Positions 31,438 through 43,652 of a DNA stretch of 43,652 nucleotides are shown one piece after another. The stretch covers positions 1-43,652 of the forward strand of contig CAXKVR010000331.1 in NCBI GenBank assembly GCA_964058845.1, written 5' to 3'. The DNA is from Carex sylvatica. Lineage: Eukaryota; Streptophyta; Magnoliopsida; Poales; Cyperaceae. Position 1 is the stretch's first letter. Every line of letters begins with the position of its first letter. Under the pieces are notes generated by a model. That model saw only the letters and a program-made list of their open reading frames with translations. It ran no database searches and was not told the origin of the DNA. A program made the position numbers and the translations under genes.

Positions 31438-34400
31438 TCAAACACAGACATATTCGTGTGCACACAGACTTTGGTAGTTTTTTTGTTTTCTTCGTTGTTT
31501 TTAATGGCATTTTTAATTGAAGATTCTTTTTTTTTGAAAGGCTAATGCTTGACTGAGCATTAGCATTTGGTTTGGTGAAGTTACTTAAGTCAATCAACCT
31601 GTGAACTTCTGTTTCTGTTTATATTAGGCTGTGAAGTTCTACCCTGAACTGATAGATTTTTTTTTTTTTGAAATGCTGATAGAGGCTATCAGTTGTACAA
31701 AGTTAAAGAAAAAAAAAATCCAAACAATTACAACTGCAACTATACATATTCACACACTAAACTCAGCAGTGCTTGATCCATAATCTTCCTTCCTCTATGG
31801 CCCTATGAGCTACCCATTCTGGGTCTCTGATCTTTCCTTCAAATAGCTTGAGGTTACGTTCCATCCAGAGGAACCAGCATGCAGCAATGAAAAATACACA
31901 CCATTTGTTCCTCGGTATATTTTCCTTGCATCTTCTCCATGACCTGTTGTATTTTTCCTGCACTGATTGAGAAGTCCACGTGATTCGACATCCCAACAGA
32001 TCACCCATTTTATTCCAAACTTTTTTGGCAAACTTGCATTGGAAAAACAAATGCACTGCTGTTTCCATTAGACAGGTCTGACAGGTGAGGCAACGCATAT
32101 CACAAGTAAATCCTCTTCGTTCCATGACATCGTGAGTCAAGACCTTTCCTTGCAAAAGGAGGTATACAAAGATCTTTACCGTAGCAGGTATTTTAAAGGT
32201 CCAGGTGTGCTTGAACTGACATGTGGTTTTCCCCCCTGCTACCATGATTTCGTAGAGGGATTTCGCCGAATAGCATGCATTGGCTGACCACAACCAGTAC
32301 AGTTGATCTTCACTTTCTGAGAGCTCAATCTCATGTGGTGAGATGGACAGTGCTATTGCATCCTTTAGGGAGGCATTCCGATTGGTTAGCCTATGCTGAT
32401 GTAGGGTGGACATCTGAACTGATAGATCTACCAGACCCAGTTAATTCCAGAATCATGAGTAAGTACCTCCAATACAGATCGGGATAAAATTTGACCTGCT
32501 GGCAGGCTGGGTCTGAAAGAACCTGTTTGGCACCTCAATTGAAATTTTTTTCTAAATAGAAGGCTAAACTCCCAAATATATCGTAGCGCTTAACATCATA
32601 GCTCATAGTCCAAAATAAAATTTTGATGATTATGCAGATTAATTAGAGAATGGCCTACTAATTGGTCTTGGCGGCTGATTTGTCTTTTAAAATATATTAT
32701 CATTATTCATAATTCAAACTATTTTTGCTGATTTTGCGGCCTAATTGGAAAATGGCTGATTGATCTTGGCAGCTGATTAGTCATTAAGAATTGCAAAACA
32801 ACCTCTGCATACAGAATATGTGATGGAGTGACCTCCAATCCGACTATTCGGCCACCAAGACCTTTTTTTACAACACTGATAAAAATCGAGGAAAATTAGC
32901 AATCTGACACGGTTGACTCATCTGAGTAACCTGTAGAGCTACAGAATGTTGCAGATATAAATAGTCGTAATCTACATCTATATCTTATATCTTTGTGGAT
33001 ATGGATACAGATACTTTATGTGGATATTTACACAGATATATAAGGAAGTAATTTAGTAGCCCCTTTTAATATAGATATGGATAAGAAGGATTTCTGTGGA
33101 TCTATCTTTTTCTTTTTTAATCAAAGGGCTAATATTTTATGAACTTGTTATCTATTATGCAAAATTGCAAATAAATATTACATGTTTTCTTGTTATATTT
33201 TTTGCACTTCAGAAGTCAGGTGTTATTTTTCTTAAAATGTTTATTTTGTTGTATGTGTGCCTTTTGTTTTTATTGTCAATGCTTTAACTTATTTGATTTA
33301 CTCCAATTTCGTATCCCTTTTATATGCGTTTCATATCAATATCCATAGTACTGCAGCTGTGGCTTTGAATTTATATATCTGTTTAGCATGTGTATTCCTA
33401 TCCCTATCCGTTTAATAAAATGTGGGATGGAAATTTGTTTTAGACTATCTGTTTTGTACCTACTCTGTTTTGACCCCTACTGACCTGTGAATGGGAAGGT
33501 CAGGTCAGGTCAGCATTTCTTGGCCTGTTTATGGCTGGGTCTAGCCTACCTGACCTGGTATTGTTTCAAGTACAAGTGACTGTGAGTGCTACCTCTAGAT
33601 GCTCTTAATTTTGTAAACAAACTTTAGGCTACCAGATCCTTACATTTGGTGATGGACTAATTGAACTCTGAAAAATTAAAGAATTATTTTATTTACTTTG
33701 GCTGGCAAACATAATGGGTCAAGTAACTCAGGTTTACCTTCTATAATTTCCCTTTTCAATATATATGTTTATTGCAGGAATTTGATCCAGTGAAGTACAT
33801 ATTGGACAACATTCCATCTGAAGATAGTGACGCTACCTATTTTGATAAACAGGTTTGTGGAGCCAATAATTATAAAAAAAATATTAGCTTTTAGTATTGC
33901 TTTCTTGTTTTGTGTTTTGTACTTGATAGACATTGCTTGTTTCTTAATATCTTGAATATGTTATTTTCTTTTGTGTTATGCAATGCTTTTGTCACAACTC
34001 TTATATGTGGTATTTCTGCAGTCTACCCTTAGATTGGCGCAGCTTGATAAAATTGCAGAACGATTATCAAAACATGTTATGGAGCACCATGAAGAAATGG
34101 GTAAGCCATTGGTTTATATATTTATTTGATTTTTTCCTTTATTTTATATTTGTTATGTACCTTCTGACTTTTTCTTTGTCAAAATTTTAAAAAATTGTTG
34201 TCTTGGTTGGCCCAGTGAAGGGAATGCAGTTGGTAATGGAGCTAGAACAAGACCTGAAAGTTGCAAACGTCATATGCATGGTACTTCTAATTATTAGCTT
34301 GTGGATTTTTCCAAGAATTTTTCTCTAATTTGTGCTGTGCTAGTTTTAGTGGGCAATTAGTTAATCATGTGCTGTAAAAAATTACAGAATGGGAGAAGAC

Positions 34401-37400
34401 ACATAACTTCATCAAAGCTTGAGGTGTCAAGAGACCTTGTGGTCAATACAAAATCAAAGAGGAAGCAAGCTCTCTTGGTAAATTAGTTTGTATTCTAAAA
34501 TTGTAACTTTGTTTCACATGCATCCCTGTATATAATTCAAGTCATGTCCTAGTAGTGAAACCTTGAAAGTCCCTCTAGCTACAACTAAAAGAGTAATAAA
34601 AAAGATGGGAAACTGCAACCTTGCATCCAACATTCATAAATTTAAATGAACCAAAATAAGCGGAAGGACCAAACTTTTCATAACAGTTATAAACCTGCAC
34701 CATTTGTTACTTCTAGTGATATCCCGGTATGTTACTATTTTGTTATAAACCTGTACCATTTGTTCTGGTCATCAGCAAGGCAATACTAACCATTTGCAGT
34801 TGGAAAAATCACAAATCAATTTTAGATTATCTACTTGTACTTACTGTTTGAGAAAGGGAGACAACAATGAAACTTTATCTTACTTGCAATGCAGGACATG
34901 CTTCCCATTCTTACAGAACTTCGCCGAGCAGTTGACATGCAAATGGAACTTGATTTGTTAGTTGAGAAGGAAAACTACTGTCAGGCAAGTCATTTTCTTG
35001 ACTGCATTTGACAAGGATTACCATACAATTTGGTACTGGCATACATTAGGCCTGCCTGTCTTTTTATAATGTTTAAGGTTAACTTAATATCGTTGAATCT
35101 TGAAAAAAGAATGAACAGAAAAATCTTGAGTCCAATTGGTACATATTGAATTAGTGACACTCTGGCCAGTACGTATTGTACTTTCTTCTTAGATGTTCAT
35201 TTTCTTTTGTTATTCCTCTTTCTATTTTCTAATAGGCATTTGCTCTGTTGCCTGAGTATTTGCAAATTTTGGATAATTATTCAGAGCTCCCTGCTATTCA
35301 AGAAATGGGCCGTGGTGTTGAGGTTAGTAATTTTTTTCTATTACATTTTAATAACCTTTTTTTACTCTCTTATCTGAAACTCTCATCTGATATGCTAGTA
35401 GGTGAGGTTTTCATGAGATGATTGTATTTTCAGGCTTGGCTAGCAAAGACTATTCAAAAGCTAGATTTACATTTGTTAGGAATTTGTCAAGCATTCAAGG
35501 AAGAAAATTATATTACTGTAAGAATTTGTTTCTATTTGCAGTGGTTCTATCATCTCTATTTTCTCATCAACTGTCTCTCTTTTTCTAATTTTGTTTTCGA
35601 ATGTCATATTAAAACTAAAATTTCAGGCAATTGATGCATATGCTTTAATGGGGGATGTCAGTGGCATGGCTGAAAAGATGCAAAGTTTCTTTCTTCAAGA
35701 AGTTCTCTCTCAGACTCATGCTGTTCTTAGAGACGTGCTTCATGAAGTACAACTCTAGTCTCTTCCTTCTTAATTTTCACAGTTTCTTTTTTTTTTACTT
35801 GCCGTGGCATGCCAATTTATTCTGTGGCCTCTGGAAATTGAGCTTATAGACAAATGAACAGTAACTTACTTTTGAACACAGATAAAGCGAGAACACAGAA
35901 ATAACAAATCATACACAACAATAAAAATATGGTTTCCTTGTGGAGTCTGGGTTTCGCTGGTATCAGATCTCATTATTTGGTTTCATGCTGAATCTCGGAA
36001 TTGATTGCTTTTTTTCTTACAATAATGGCAGGAAGTTGGTTGGAGTACACAAAGCAGGTGACATACTAATATAGTTTTGTTCCTTGTTGGGATGTGACAA
36101 GTTCCTAATTTGAATTTATTTGGTGATTTGACTATCTTATGTGATTCTTTTGTGACAGACTTACATATAGCGATCTGTGTGACTTAGTTCCTGAATCCAA
36201 GTTCAGGCTGTGCTTATTGAGAACTTTTGAGTGCTTATTTAGGCTGATGTGCTCTTATTACTCTATTCTAAGTTTCTGTTCAGAAGAGAAGGTAAACTGT
36301 GGTTGATTATTTTTTGTTATTAAAATATTGATTTAAATTTGATTTTGTTTTACATAATGTCACTTTCCCTCCTGTTCTTAGTTGAACTTCCCCTTGAAGT
36401 TTCTCTTATTTTCTGATTTTTGAAAATCTGTTTAATATAGGATTCAGAACCACAGACATCAGGCACTAACAAGGTCAATCGCACTGCATCTGACAGCTTA
36501 GTTGGCACTACTCTTGGCTCACTGGAAAATATTTCCAGTGAGCCAAGTGTTCAAAATCTGAAAATTGAAGCATTGGAAAGTTCAGCCAGTACCAGCACTT
36601 CATCAAATTTAGCTGCTGGTACTGGCTCAATGGAGAACAATTCCCCCTTCTATCAACTGAGAAAAGAAGCGACAGTGCTTGTTGCAAACACTCTAGAAAG
36701 AGGAAGAAGAAATCTTTGGCAACTCACAACAAGTCGTTTGTCTGTTCTACTCTCATGTGGTGCTGTTTGTTCAACTAGTACATACCAGTTTCTGAGGAAT
36801 TATGAAGATATGTGCATATTTATTTTGGCTGGTGAGGCCTTTTGTGGTGTCGAAGCCACCGAGTTTAGGGCAAAGCTAAAAGCAGTTTGTGAAAACTATA
36901 TTGTCAATTTCCACCGCCAAAATGTTTACGTGAGCACTTTTTACCCGTTTTCTTTCCCTTTTTTATATTAATTTTGATCTGCCTCTGATATGAATATGTT
37001 TCTGGGTTCAAACTCTAGGCATCAAAGGGATGTTATATGCTACTTGCAGTTCTGTCAGTTGTAATAGCTTTATTTGGCATATTTGTTTTAATTAACCATG
37101 GGCTGACTTACACTAACATGTTCTGATGAAAGTTTATTGTGAAAATGTTAAACATATAAAGGTTACTTGTTGGTAGAAAATCTAAAACAAATAACTGAAG
37201 ACCATCACTTTTGTTTTCATATATAGCATACTATTAGTGGGGTCTGCCACTATAAGAGGGCACGTGAGTACCCCAAGAAATCCTTCTTTAATACTCTGAA
37301 TGCCTTCTCTGACCATTATCCCTTCCACTAGGCTCTTAAGATGGTTTTGGACGAAGAATCCTAGGTCAAGTTGCTTCGGATTCTTGTTCTGATTAAATAT

Positions 37401-40400
37401 GGGCTGATGTATCCAAAGATTCCTCTCATGTAGTTTACTGTAAAAAAAAGCATGAAAACCTGACATGATGATAAAATAATCGCCCCAATCTAAAATAGAT
37501 TACTAAGAGAACAACACATGTTTTTTTGTATATAACATTCACTATTGGTATATTGGATAGATGTAGTGAGCAGGTGTAGTGTACATGGCACTAAATTTTT
37601 CCTTTAATGCTTTGTAATACCTTCCCTGATAATTATTACTTCTACCAGGCTCTTAAGATGGTTCTGGACAAAGAATCATGGATCAAAATGCCGGTAGACA
37701 CACCGCAAGTTGTTAGTCTGGCAGGCCTAACCGGTGATGGTGCCGCCTTAATCACTCACTCCACTCCCAGCATGTTGGGCCAGAGCTACAGAAGAGACAT
37801 CCACTCTTCCTCTGATGCTGGAAGACACAGGAGCGGCTTTGCCAACTGGCTCAGAATAGATAACCCCTTCTCTGCAAGACTAGAACATGGCTCAAGGGAG
37901 TCATCTCCCAGGTATAATTCAAACGGTGGGGTGGAGTTATGGCAGGGGGATAAGGTATCTCTGTCTTCTTCTCCTAAGAGCGTTGAAAACGGGAGCAGCT
38001 CTGTTCTGGAAGATGAAAATGAAGATTTGCTTGCGGATTTTATTGACGAGGACAGTCAGTTGCCGAGCCGCATCTCGAATTCGAGAATTAGACGAGGCAG
38101 TTCGGCACACTGGATTGACGAAGAGATCTCGGCTCAAACTGGGTCTTCCATTTGTTTGTTGAGGTACTTTTTTTTCTGCTGTATGTTATCTTGGGGTTTG
38201 TTTTTGTTGTAAATTACAACCATTGTGTGCTGCTTTTGCAAAAATGTCATATGCATTTCTTATATGCAACTAATGGCCATTCCTTTTTAAGTTACTTTGA
38301 AGTAGTGCAATACCAAATCAATAGAACTTAAACCGAGGTTACATTAAAGCAAAGTAAATGAATTGCTTTGTTTTTTTGTAGTAACTGATACTACATGATA
38401 ATTAGGTAACATAAAATTGTTATTTTAATTTAATAATTTAGTCTCTGGCAATGTGCATGACATGAGACTTGCTATAGTGATGATAGTCTATTGCTAATAA
38501 TGATATCCAATGTTACAGTGGAAACCTTTTTACTTTCTTGTTCAGGTTGATGGATAAATATGCTAGACTAATGCAAAAGTTGGAGATTGTAAATGTTGAG
38601 CTTTTCAAGGTTTGTTTTCATATGCAAATGTGTGGATATTGTTCTCCTACATCATATATTGCTAGTCTTTCATTGAACTCTTTTGTTTATTTTACCTCCA
38701 TTTTTGTATTGTGAATAATTTCAGGGTCTTTGTCAACTATTTGGCACCTTTTTCCATTTTATTTTCGAGTCATTTGGGCAGCCTGGAAGTCAGAATGTTA
38801 AATCCACTCCTGATGCTCTGTCCAGTAAGCATTGTTTTGTTGTTTAGCTTGATGTCTTTCTCACTTTTTAAACTTTTGGTTGGAAATTGGATTTTTGTAA
38901 CTTATTTTCTGTATGATAGAAGGATTACCTGTATGGGTTTGGTACAGTATTGTACTAATTCCGTCAATATTTAGTCAACCATCTGAATGAGCCTCAGTTA
39001 AAGTTGTATTTGTGCACTAGTTTTTCACCTACTTTTGTCATATATTAAAATGCCTGGTCATACCCCTAGACTCTAGTCAACCTGACATTGTTTATTCAAG
39101 CATAGAAAAAGACAAAATAAACTATAGAGGACATTTGATAGTATCATGTAGGTTTAGGTTAAAAAATACTGGAGGTTATGTCAATTAATATTAGGTTCAT
39201 GGCACTGAAATTGGTATGTTAATCCTTGGATATACTTGACTATTATTCCGAAGATTGAGAATATAAGTTCAGATACTCTTGTTAAAAAGAGAAGCTTTTT
39301 TATCTCTACAAGTGCCTTCTCTCTCTTTTTGCTTAAATTGGTTATTAGAATTACTAAAATAACATTGCCTTCTGGTATTAATGGTCTTGACTCATTTTCC
39401 CCTGTCTTGTGGTATCCAGCACGCCTTAGAACAGCTATATCCAAAATAACACAAGACTGTGATCAGTGGATCAGGCCTCAAAGTAATAATTCGCCAACCT
39501 CATCCATATCATACAATCCAAACTTATCTCATATGGATGTGATGCCTACTTCACCCTTAGGCCATACCCCTTTTGTACTGAAGGTATGCATATTTTCTTG
39601 AAGCTGCTTTTGCAATTAGTTGATTGGTTAATGCACAGATCATAATTTAGTTGAGGCTTAACTAGATCCTGCCAAACAGTATGCCAAGTAAAAGCAATTA
39701 TGGGTACCATATTGGTTAGATACCCTACCTTTGGATTCTGGTGCTGGTAATACTGGCCTGTATGAACCAAAGTTCCCCATGTGTTACAAACTTAAAAAAG
39801 TAATTTGTGTTCTAGTAGCCATGAAGTCATCTGAAGCGACAAGAAGCATGTTTACATTTTTCTTTAGTATAATTTTATGCTTGTCAATGAGCTAATGCTT
39901 GAGATGCATACTGCTTTTTCAGGAGAGATGCATTGCTGCTGAGACACTATCATTGGTTGCTAGGGTTTTGAATAGATCTAGACCTCATCTACAGTCAATG
40001 TTACAGACCAGATCTTCTATTGTTGAGAACTTCTTTGTACATCTGGTAATGTTCATGAGTAATTGCTTGATAATGTTACCTGCTCAAAATGAATTGCGTG
40101 TGTGAAAAAGAGAATTAATAATTCACCTACTGGTGCTCTTGTTGTGTGTTTTTCATTTTTGTCTGAAAATTAAGATTATCAGCATGTATTTCAGGAATCT
40201 TGATCTTATATGAAGATAAACTTCTCTGTTATTGTTTGCGTCTTTTGTCCAATTCTGTTGATATTTGATTTTTTTTCTTTTCTTTTCCTTTTCTCTGGCT
40301 TTTTCAGGTTGATTCTGTACCAGACCTGATTGAGCATATTCATAAGACCAGTGCAAGAATGCTTCTTCATATGAGTGGGTAACGCACTAGAAGCATTTAG

Positions 40401-42238
40401 TTGTATATAATATTTTCATTTCAAGAGGGAATTTCTCTTGTAGTTATGTATTCTTACTTGCCTATCAATATTCTCCCACCCAAACCTTGAGCTTCATTGT
40501 CATAAGTTAACCGATCGAATAGCTTCTTTGATGAAGTCAAGGAATGTGTAACTAAAACATGTTAATGTATGCAGGTACATTGACAAGATTACCAATGCTA
40601 AATGGGAGGTTAAAGAGCTTGGGTTGGAACATAATGGGTGTGTGCTACTCTATATTTAGTCAACTTTGTGTTTATGTTGTTGATTCTTCGTATTTACTCT
40701 CGAATCTCTCTTTCGTCAGTCAAAATGAAAAAAAAAAAAAAATTCCTATCATGGCTTTTTAATTTGTTGCTCCATTATTCTGTTAATCCAGTTATGTAGA
40801 TTTGTTATTGGGAGAATTTAAGCACTTCAAGACAAGATTATCCCATGAGGGAATTTCTAAGGAGGTGGGCCTCATCATTCTTTTCTTTTCTTGTCCTTTT
40901 TATAAAGCATATTTCTACCTTTTTAAAAAAAAAAAATATTTTATCTTCTTTTCTTGTTGGATAGTGAGTTATATTTATTGAGTTGCTAGGTTCAAGATAT
41001 GCTTCTTGATTACGGAGTGGAAAGTATTGTTGAAACCCTAATTGAAGGATTATCGAGAGTAAAGAGATGCACTGATGAAGGCCGAGCTCTAATGTCACTT
41101 GATCTTCAGGTTTTAATTTAACAAATTGAAGTGCTGGTTCTGTCTGGTAACTGACATCATTGTATATATTGGCCAACTCTCCTCTGGCATATCCATCTGG
41201 CCGTCAAATATCAAACTCATAGCAGTTTGGAATTCCTTTTCTTTTCTTTTTCCTTTTTGTGATCTGTGCTTTCTGGTGCTTAATTTAATTGTTTAAGCAG
41301 CGGTCCTACCACGTGCATGCACCTGACCTGACCTGACCTTATGTTTTACTGGTCAATTCAACACTGCCTGAGATACTGGGTCACAACATGATGCAGACCA
41401 GAACCCATATGAACCACAATAAATTACGGCATGGGCCTCACTTGCCTTAAAAAGTATGGCACAGCATTTTATGACTTGATACGGCTATCATTGTTGAGAA
41501 AAAAAAAGGCTAAAAATGAAACTAAACTTTTTTTTTACGCAGGTGCTAATGAATGGACTAAGACATTTTGTCCCTGGGAATGTGAAGCCGAAGTTCCAAA
41601 TTGTGGAAGTCTTTATTAAGGTTAGACATGGAGCCATATCTTATATCAAATTATATTAATAGATGGATAAAGATGAATATTGGAAGTCTTATCAATTGGT
41701 AAGTATGTAACACTGATGGTGTTTCTAACTCACTATTTGAGAGGGTCCTAGGATTCCTAAATTGACCAAGAATCATTTCATACAATAATTTATTCATGTG
41801 AACTACCAAACATATGTATAGTTGATCTTATATGGGATATTTTATACTTGAATCTTGGTTGAGTAATCACAAATATGGTCTCTCTGATTTTATCACAAAG
41901 CATTTGCTCTTGCAAATCCTGATAAACTTTATTAACAACAATTCTCTGTTTGTGTACTGAAACAGGCTTATTATCTCCCAGAGACTGAATATGTACACTG
42001 GGCCCGTGTTCATCCAGTAATCCTTCTTTCTTTTATAACATAAATAAAAGAAAAAAAGTTTAAGGGTTTAATCAAAATTGTATTAGTTGCCTCTGATATA
42101 TTTTGATTTTGTTTTTCTGTTTTATAGGAATATAGCAAAAGCCAGGTTATTGGGCTTGTAAACCTTGTGGCTACCATGAAAGGATGGAAAAGAAAAACAC
42201 GATTGGAAGTGATAGATAAGATCGAGTTCGGACCGTAG
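30371..42238 (+). CDS. VPS50: VPS50 / syndetin, subunit of the EARP endosomal recycling tether, 25 exons
   Basis: Exons: 30371-30574, 31223-31390, 33778-33852, 34022-34100, 34216-34280, 34388-34477, 34895-34984, 35236-35322, 35434-35517, 35627-35746, 36032-36057, 36159-36291, 36441-36929, 37649-38163, 38546-38609, 38725-38824, 39420-39583, 39923-40045, 40308-40378, 40575-40637, 40792-40864, 40990-41109, 41543-41620, 41966-42016, 42128-42238. All phases agree and give 1080 residues. Hallmarks are GGGMDLSRVGEKLLSSVRSA and RPEVPARAAAAAAVARALAG near the N-terminus, then the Vps54-N-like helical region (RLAQLDKIAERLSKHVMEHH, ELEQDLKVANVICMNGRRH). A Ser-rich linker (about 570-740) leads to the C-terminal DUF2451-type domain (ITQDCDQWI, YVDLLLGEFKHF, FVPGNVKPKFQIVEVFIK). 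With VPS51, VPS52 and VPS53 it forms the EARP tether at recycling endosomes. Exon 11 is a 26-nt microexon, and intron 7 uses a GC donor. Confidence 0.92.
31400..31450. repeat. (CT)n(CA)n compound microsatellite in VPS50 intron 2
   Basis: TCTCTCTCTCTCTCTC followed directly by ACACACACACACACAC just after the exon 2 donor. Confidence 0.9.
31644..31657. repeat. Left 14-bp target-site duplication of the LINE
   Basis: CTGAACTGATAGAT, identical to 32414-32427. Confidence 0.92.
31658..32413 (-). mobile_element. 5'-truncated LINE in VPS50 intron 2, antisense
   Basis: The element lies on the - strand. Its poly(A) tail appears as a run of T at 31658-31669 directly after the left target duplication, and it ends abruptly at 32413 next to the right copy of the 14-bp duplication. 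Tail plus duplication plus 5' truncation are the marks of target-primed reverse transcription. Length is 756 bp, a small part of a full LINE. Confidence 0.93.
31763..32413 (-). pseudogene. LINE reverse transcriptase C-terminal zinc-binding region (zf-RVT)
   Basis: An open frame of about 216 codons without stops. It contains WTFKIPATVKIFVYLLLQGK (family W..PxKVxxFxWrl), then RGFTCDMRCLTCQTCLMETA, VHLFFQCKFAKKVW and the C-terminal WFLWMERNLKLFEGK. This is the zinc-binding domain following the reverse transcriptase of plant L1-type elements. The RT and endonuclease domains are missing by 5' truncation, so it is not functional. The frame runs up to the truncation point, implying a young insertion. 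It is antisense to VPS50. Confidence 0.88.
32414..32427. repeat. Right 14-bp target-site duplication of the LINE
   Basis: CTGAACTGATAGAT, identical to 31644-31657. Confidence 0.92.
32540..33620. repeat. Repeat debris in VPS50 intron 2
   Basis: A segment with AATTGGTCTTGGCGGCTGAT (about 32659) is partly repeated about 105 bp later (TGATCTTGGCAGCTGATTAG). Further on there are GGATATGGATA-type motifs and GACCTG-rich stretches (33485-33560). Similar GACCTG clusters occur at 17320-17335 and 41320-41340. Non-coding. Confidence 0.5.
34985..35235 (+). other. GC-AG intron in VPS50
   Basis: Exon 7 ends ...TACTGTCAG and the intron starts GCAAGTC, the exact consensus for GC donors. It ends AATAG before GCATTTGC. 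The join gives ENYCQ-AFALLPEYLQ, as in the family (xxAFxVLxEYLQ). No nearby GT donor keeps the frame. Confidence 0.92.
37200..37372 (+). repeat. Decoy copy of the exon 14 start in VPS50 intron 13
   Basis: CACTAGGCTCTTAAGATGGT at 37326 repeats the true acceptor and first codons at 37643. The decoy would read ALKMVLDEES and then TAG at 37362-37364. The similarity extends through the upstream pyrimidine stretch (CTTCTCTGACCATTATCCCT against CTTCCCTGATAATTATTACT), showing a local duplication about 317 bp apart. Confidence 0.85.
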
Positions 42239-42500
42239 AGTCAAGGCTGGTTTTCTGATGCTGTAGAGTTGTAATTTTTCCCCTCAATTTTTTTTTTCTC
42301 AGTTTTGTCTATTTTTCCTTTTTTTTTTTTTTTTCCTCTCTTCATTATTCCATTGTGATGTGTATGTTATGCCCCGCCTCTGTATATTTAGTCAAATTGT
42401 GTATTATATCTTGTCTGAAAGAATCACTTGTATTAACTCACACATCTGTCCATAACATGTACTAGTTTCATAATCAAGAGTATTTTCATGTAACAAAATA
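42239..42500 (+). terminator. VPS50 3' UTR and presumed polyadenylation region
   Basis: Long T-rich tracts (about 42285-42335) followed by TGTATATTTAGTC and TTGTGTATTATATC, typical of plant near-upstream and far-upstream elements. The exact cleavage site is not determinable. Confidence 0.35.
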
Positions 42501-42508
42501 TGGCGAGA

Positions 42509-42918
42509 CTAGCATAAAAATAACCATATGGAGTACAAAAAAGAAAAAGAAAAATTGGATCTGTTATGAAGTCTTGTACAAGGAACGAGAAATATAGGCA
42601 CCTGAAATACCTGAACCAATGAGATCATATCATTATTGCTTTTGAGTTTTGTTTGGGAAAAGAGCATCAGAAGAAATTGGTGATTAATGTAAGCGTTGTA
42701 GACTGTAGTAGAAATGAACGGAACTGGTAACAATGCTATGCCTGAAAATGTTGGAGAGATGGTGGATCGATAGTGAGAAGAAAGGTGAGACCGAGCGTGA
42801 AATAACAAATATTGATACCGAGTCTTTATTTGAGTGTCAACCTCTTCAAAAGCTAAAACGAGGTCAAGAGTGAAGGACATGGCCTCAGACTCAGATGCAC
42901 TGAAAGGTGGATCCTCTT
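42509..42918 (-). other. Unassigned minus-strand open frame, possible exon
   Basis: Read on the - strand, CTTGTTTCAG looks like a good acceptor ending at 42919. It is followed by an open frame that reads EDPPFSASESEAMSFTLDLV and continues to the TAG near 42509. I recognise no domain, and the second half is rich in hydrophobic and Ser residues typical of translated AT-rich DNA. It could be the last exon of a convergent gene that starts outside the window, or chance. Confidence 0.2.
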
Positions 42919-42929
42919 CTGAAACAAGG

Positions 42930-43652
42930 AAATAGTTAGTATTGTTTAGGGCTTTTATAATAACTTTTGGGCAAATTGAGGATGAGAGAGGACAGTGGGG
43001 TTCAATACTATTAAATATTCTAAATTGGATAATTTAACCGTGTGATTAAAATAGTTAATGATCTTAATAGGAATTAATAGTATAGGCATGGTATTACAAA
43101 AAACAAAAATTCAGGTTTTCTCTGGGAAAATGTTGAATATTAACTGTAGCATTACAATTTAATAGTTGACGTTGCTTACTAGGCAGATCAATTAGGTGGA
43201 ATCTATTTTTTTTCTTTTCTTTTTGGGGGATTCATTAGTAATAAATTCCAGGTTAAATGCGCTTGTTAAGAGTTTTGCTTTTCACTTATTATAATTAAAA
43301 AAAAAAATGATTCAGTAGAATGGGTCTATAGTATATATATGTCCATGGAGATAGTTTTCTGAAAAATGAATTTAATTTCGACATGAATGCACATATATGA
43401 GTACAACTAGGGTGTTTTTAAGTTCAGCAAGTCTCTTTGTGAATTGTAAATTTAACTCTAAAATTTATCGGATTGGTTTCAAACGAAGAATTCAAATCGT
43501 TGAAATCCTTCTACATTACGAGTGATGCATCTACATGTGAAAATTTTAAACTTTTAAATTAATTTAGTATAAAGTAAAGTGGTCAAAATTAAAATGTTTA
43601 TAATATAATTTTAATGCATTTGTTTTTTGGACGCCTTTTAGCCACTTGACTC
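42930..43652. other. Intergenic AT-rich DNA to the window end
   Basis: No supportable gene, repeat or RNA feature seen. Confidence 0.4.

Overview
This is a stretch of plant nuclear DNA, most likely from a eudicot. It is AT-rich, its genes carry many short GT-AG introns, and its proteins (plant Ole e 1-like, PMEI, a plant GT-B glycosyltransferase and plant VPS50) are plant families. There is no bacterial, organellar or CRISPR content. Three genes look complete: a 14-exon membrane-anchored glycosyltransferase (8911-18543), an intronless invertase/pectin methylesterase inhibitor (22777-23349), and a 25-exon VPS50/syndetin gene (30371-42238). The left edge holds the 3' exon of an Ole e 1-like gene (481-803). 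All four are on the + strand and appear to be independent genes.

The space between them is a record of transposition and DNA repair. From about 2.95 to 6.56 kb lies a probable Helitron. It carries fragments of at least six unrelated genes, all in one orientation: a PHD-finger first exon, a GT61 glycosyltransferase, the end of a sorting-nexin BAR domain, an ANTH-like exon, exon 1 of DPH6, and the last exons of cytosolic GAPDH. It finishes at a Helitron-like 3' end (CTAG followed by T, 6559-6563). Three related short inverted-repeat elements (MITEs) follow; two of them, each with a 7-bp flanking duplication, sit just upstream of the glycosyltransferase.

A Mutator-like element (MULE, 23558-28338) is bounded by inverted ends and a perfect 9-bp target duplication (TATATTGTG). 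Inside are a truncated MuDR-type transposase on the + strand, a broken plant-mobile-domain gene on the - strand, and arrays of phased palindromes near both ends. A 1352-bp internal piece of this MULE, about 99% identical and without indels, is also present in intron 11 of the glycosyltransferase. There it lacks terminal repeats and is flanked by a 37-bp duplication of the intron, with short microhomology at each junction. This looks like templated repair of a double-strand break, not transposition.

Both large genes show unusual splicing. Each has one intron that must use a GC donor (11348 and 34985) to keep the conserved reading frame. Each also carries a tandem duplication that creates a decoy acceptor followed by an in-frame stop (glycosyltransferase intron 11, VPS50 intron 13). 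VPS50 intron 2 holds an antisense, 5'-truncated LINE with a 14-bp target duplication and an open reading frame across the whole retained coding part. The 18.6-22.7 kb interval is non-coding repeat DNA, including pairs of 15-bp quasi-palindromes whose two members are always exactly 21 bp apart.
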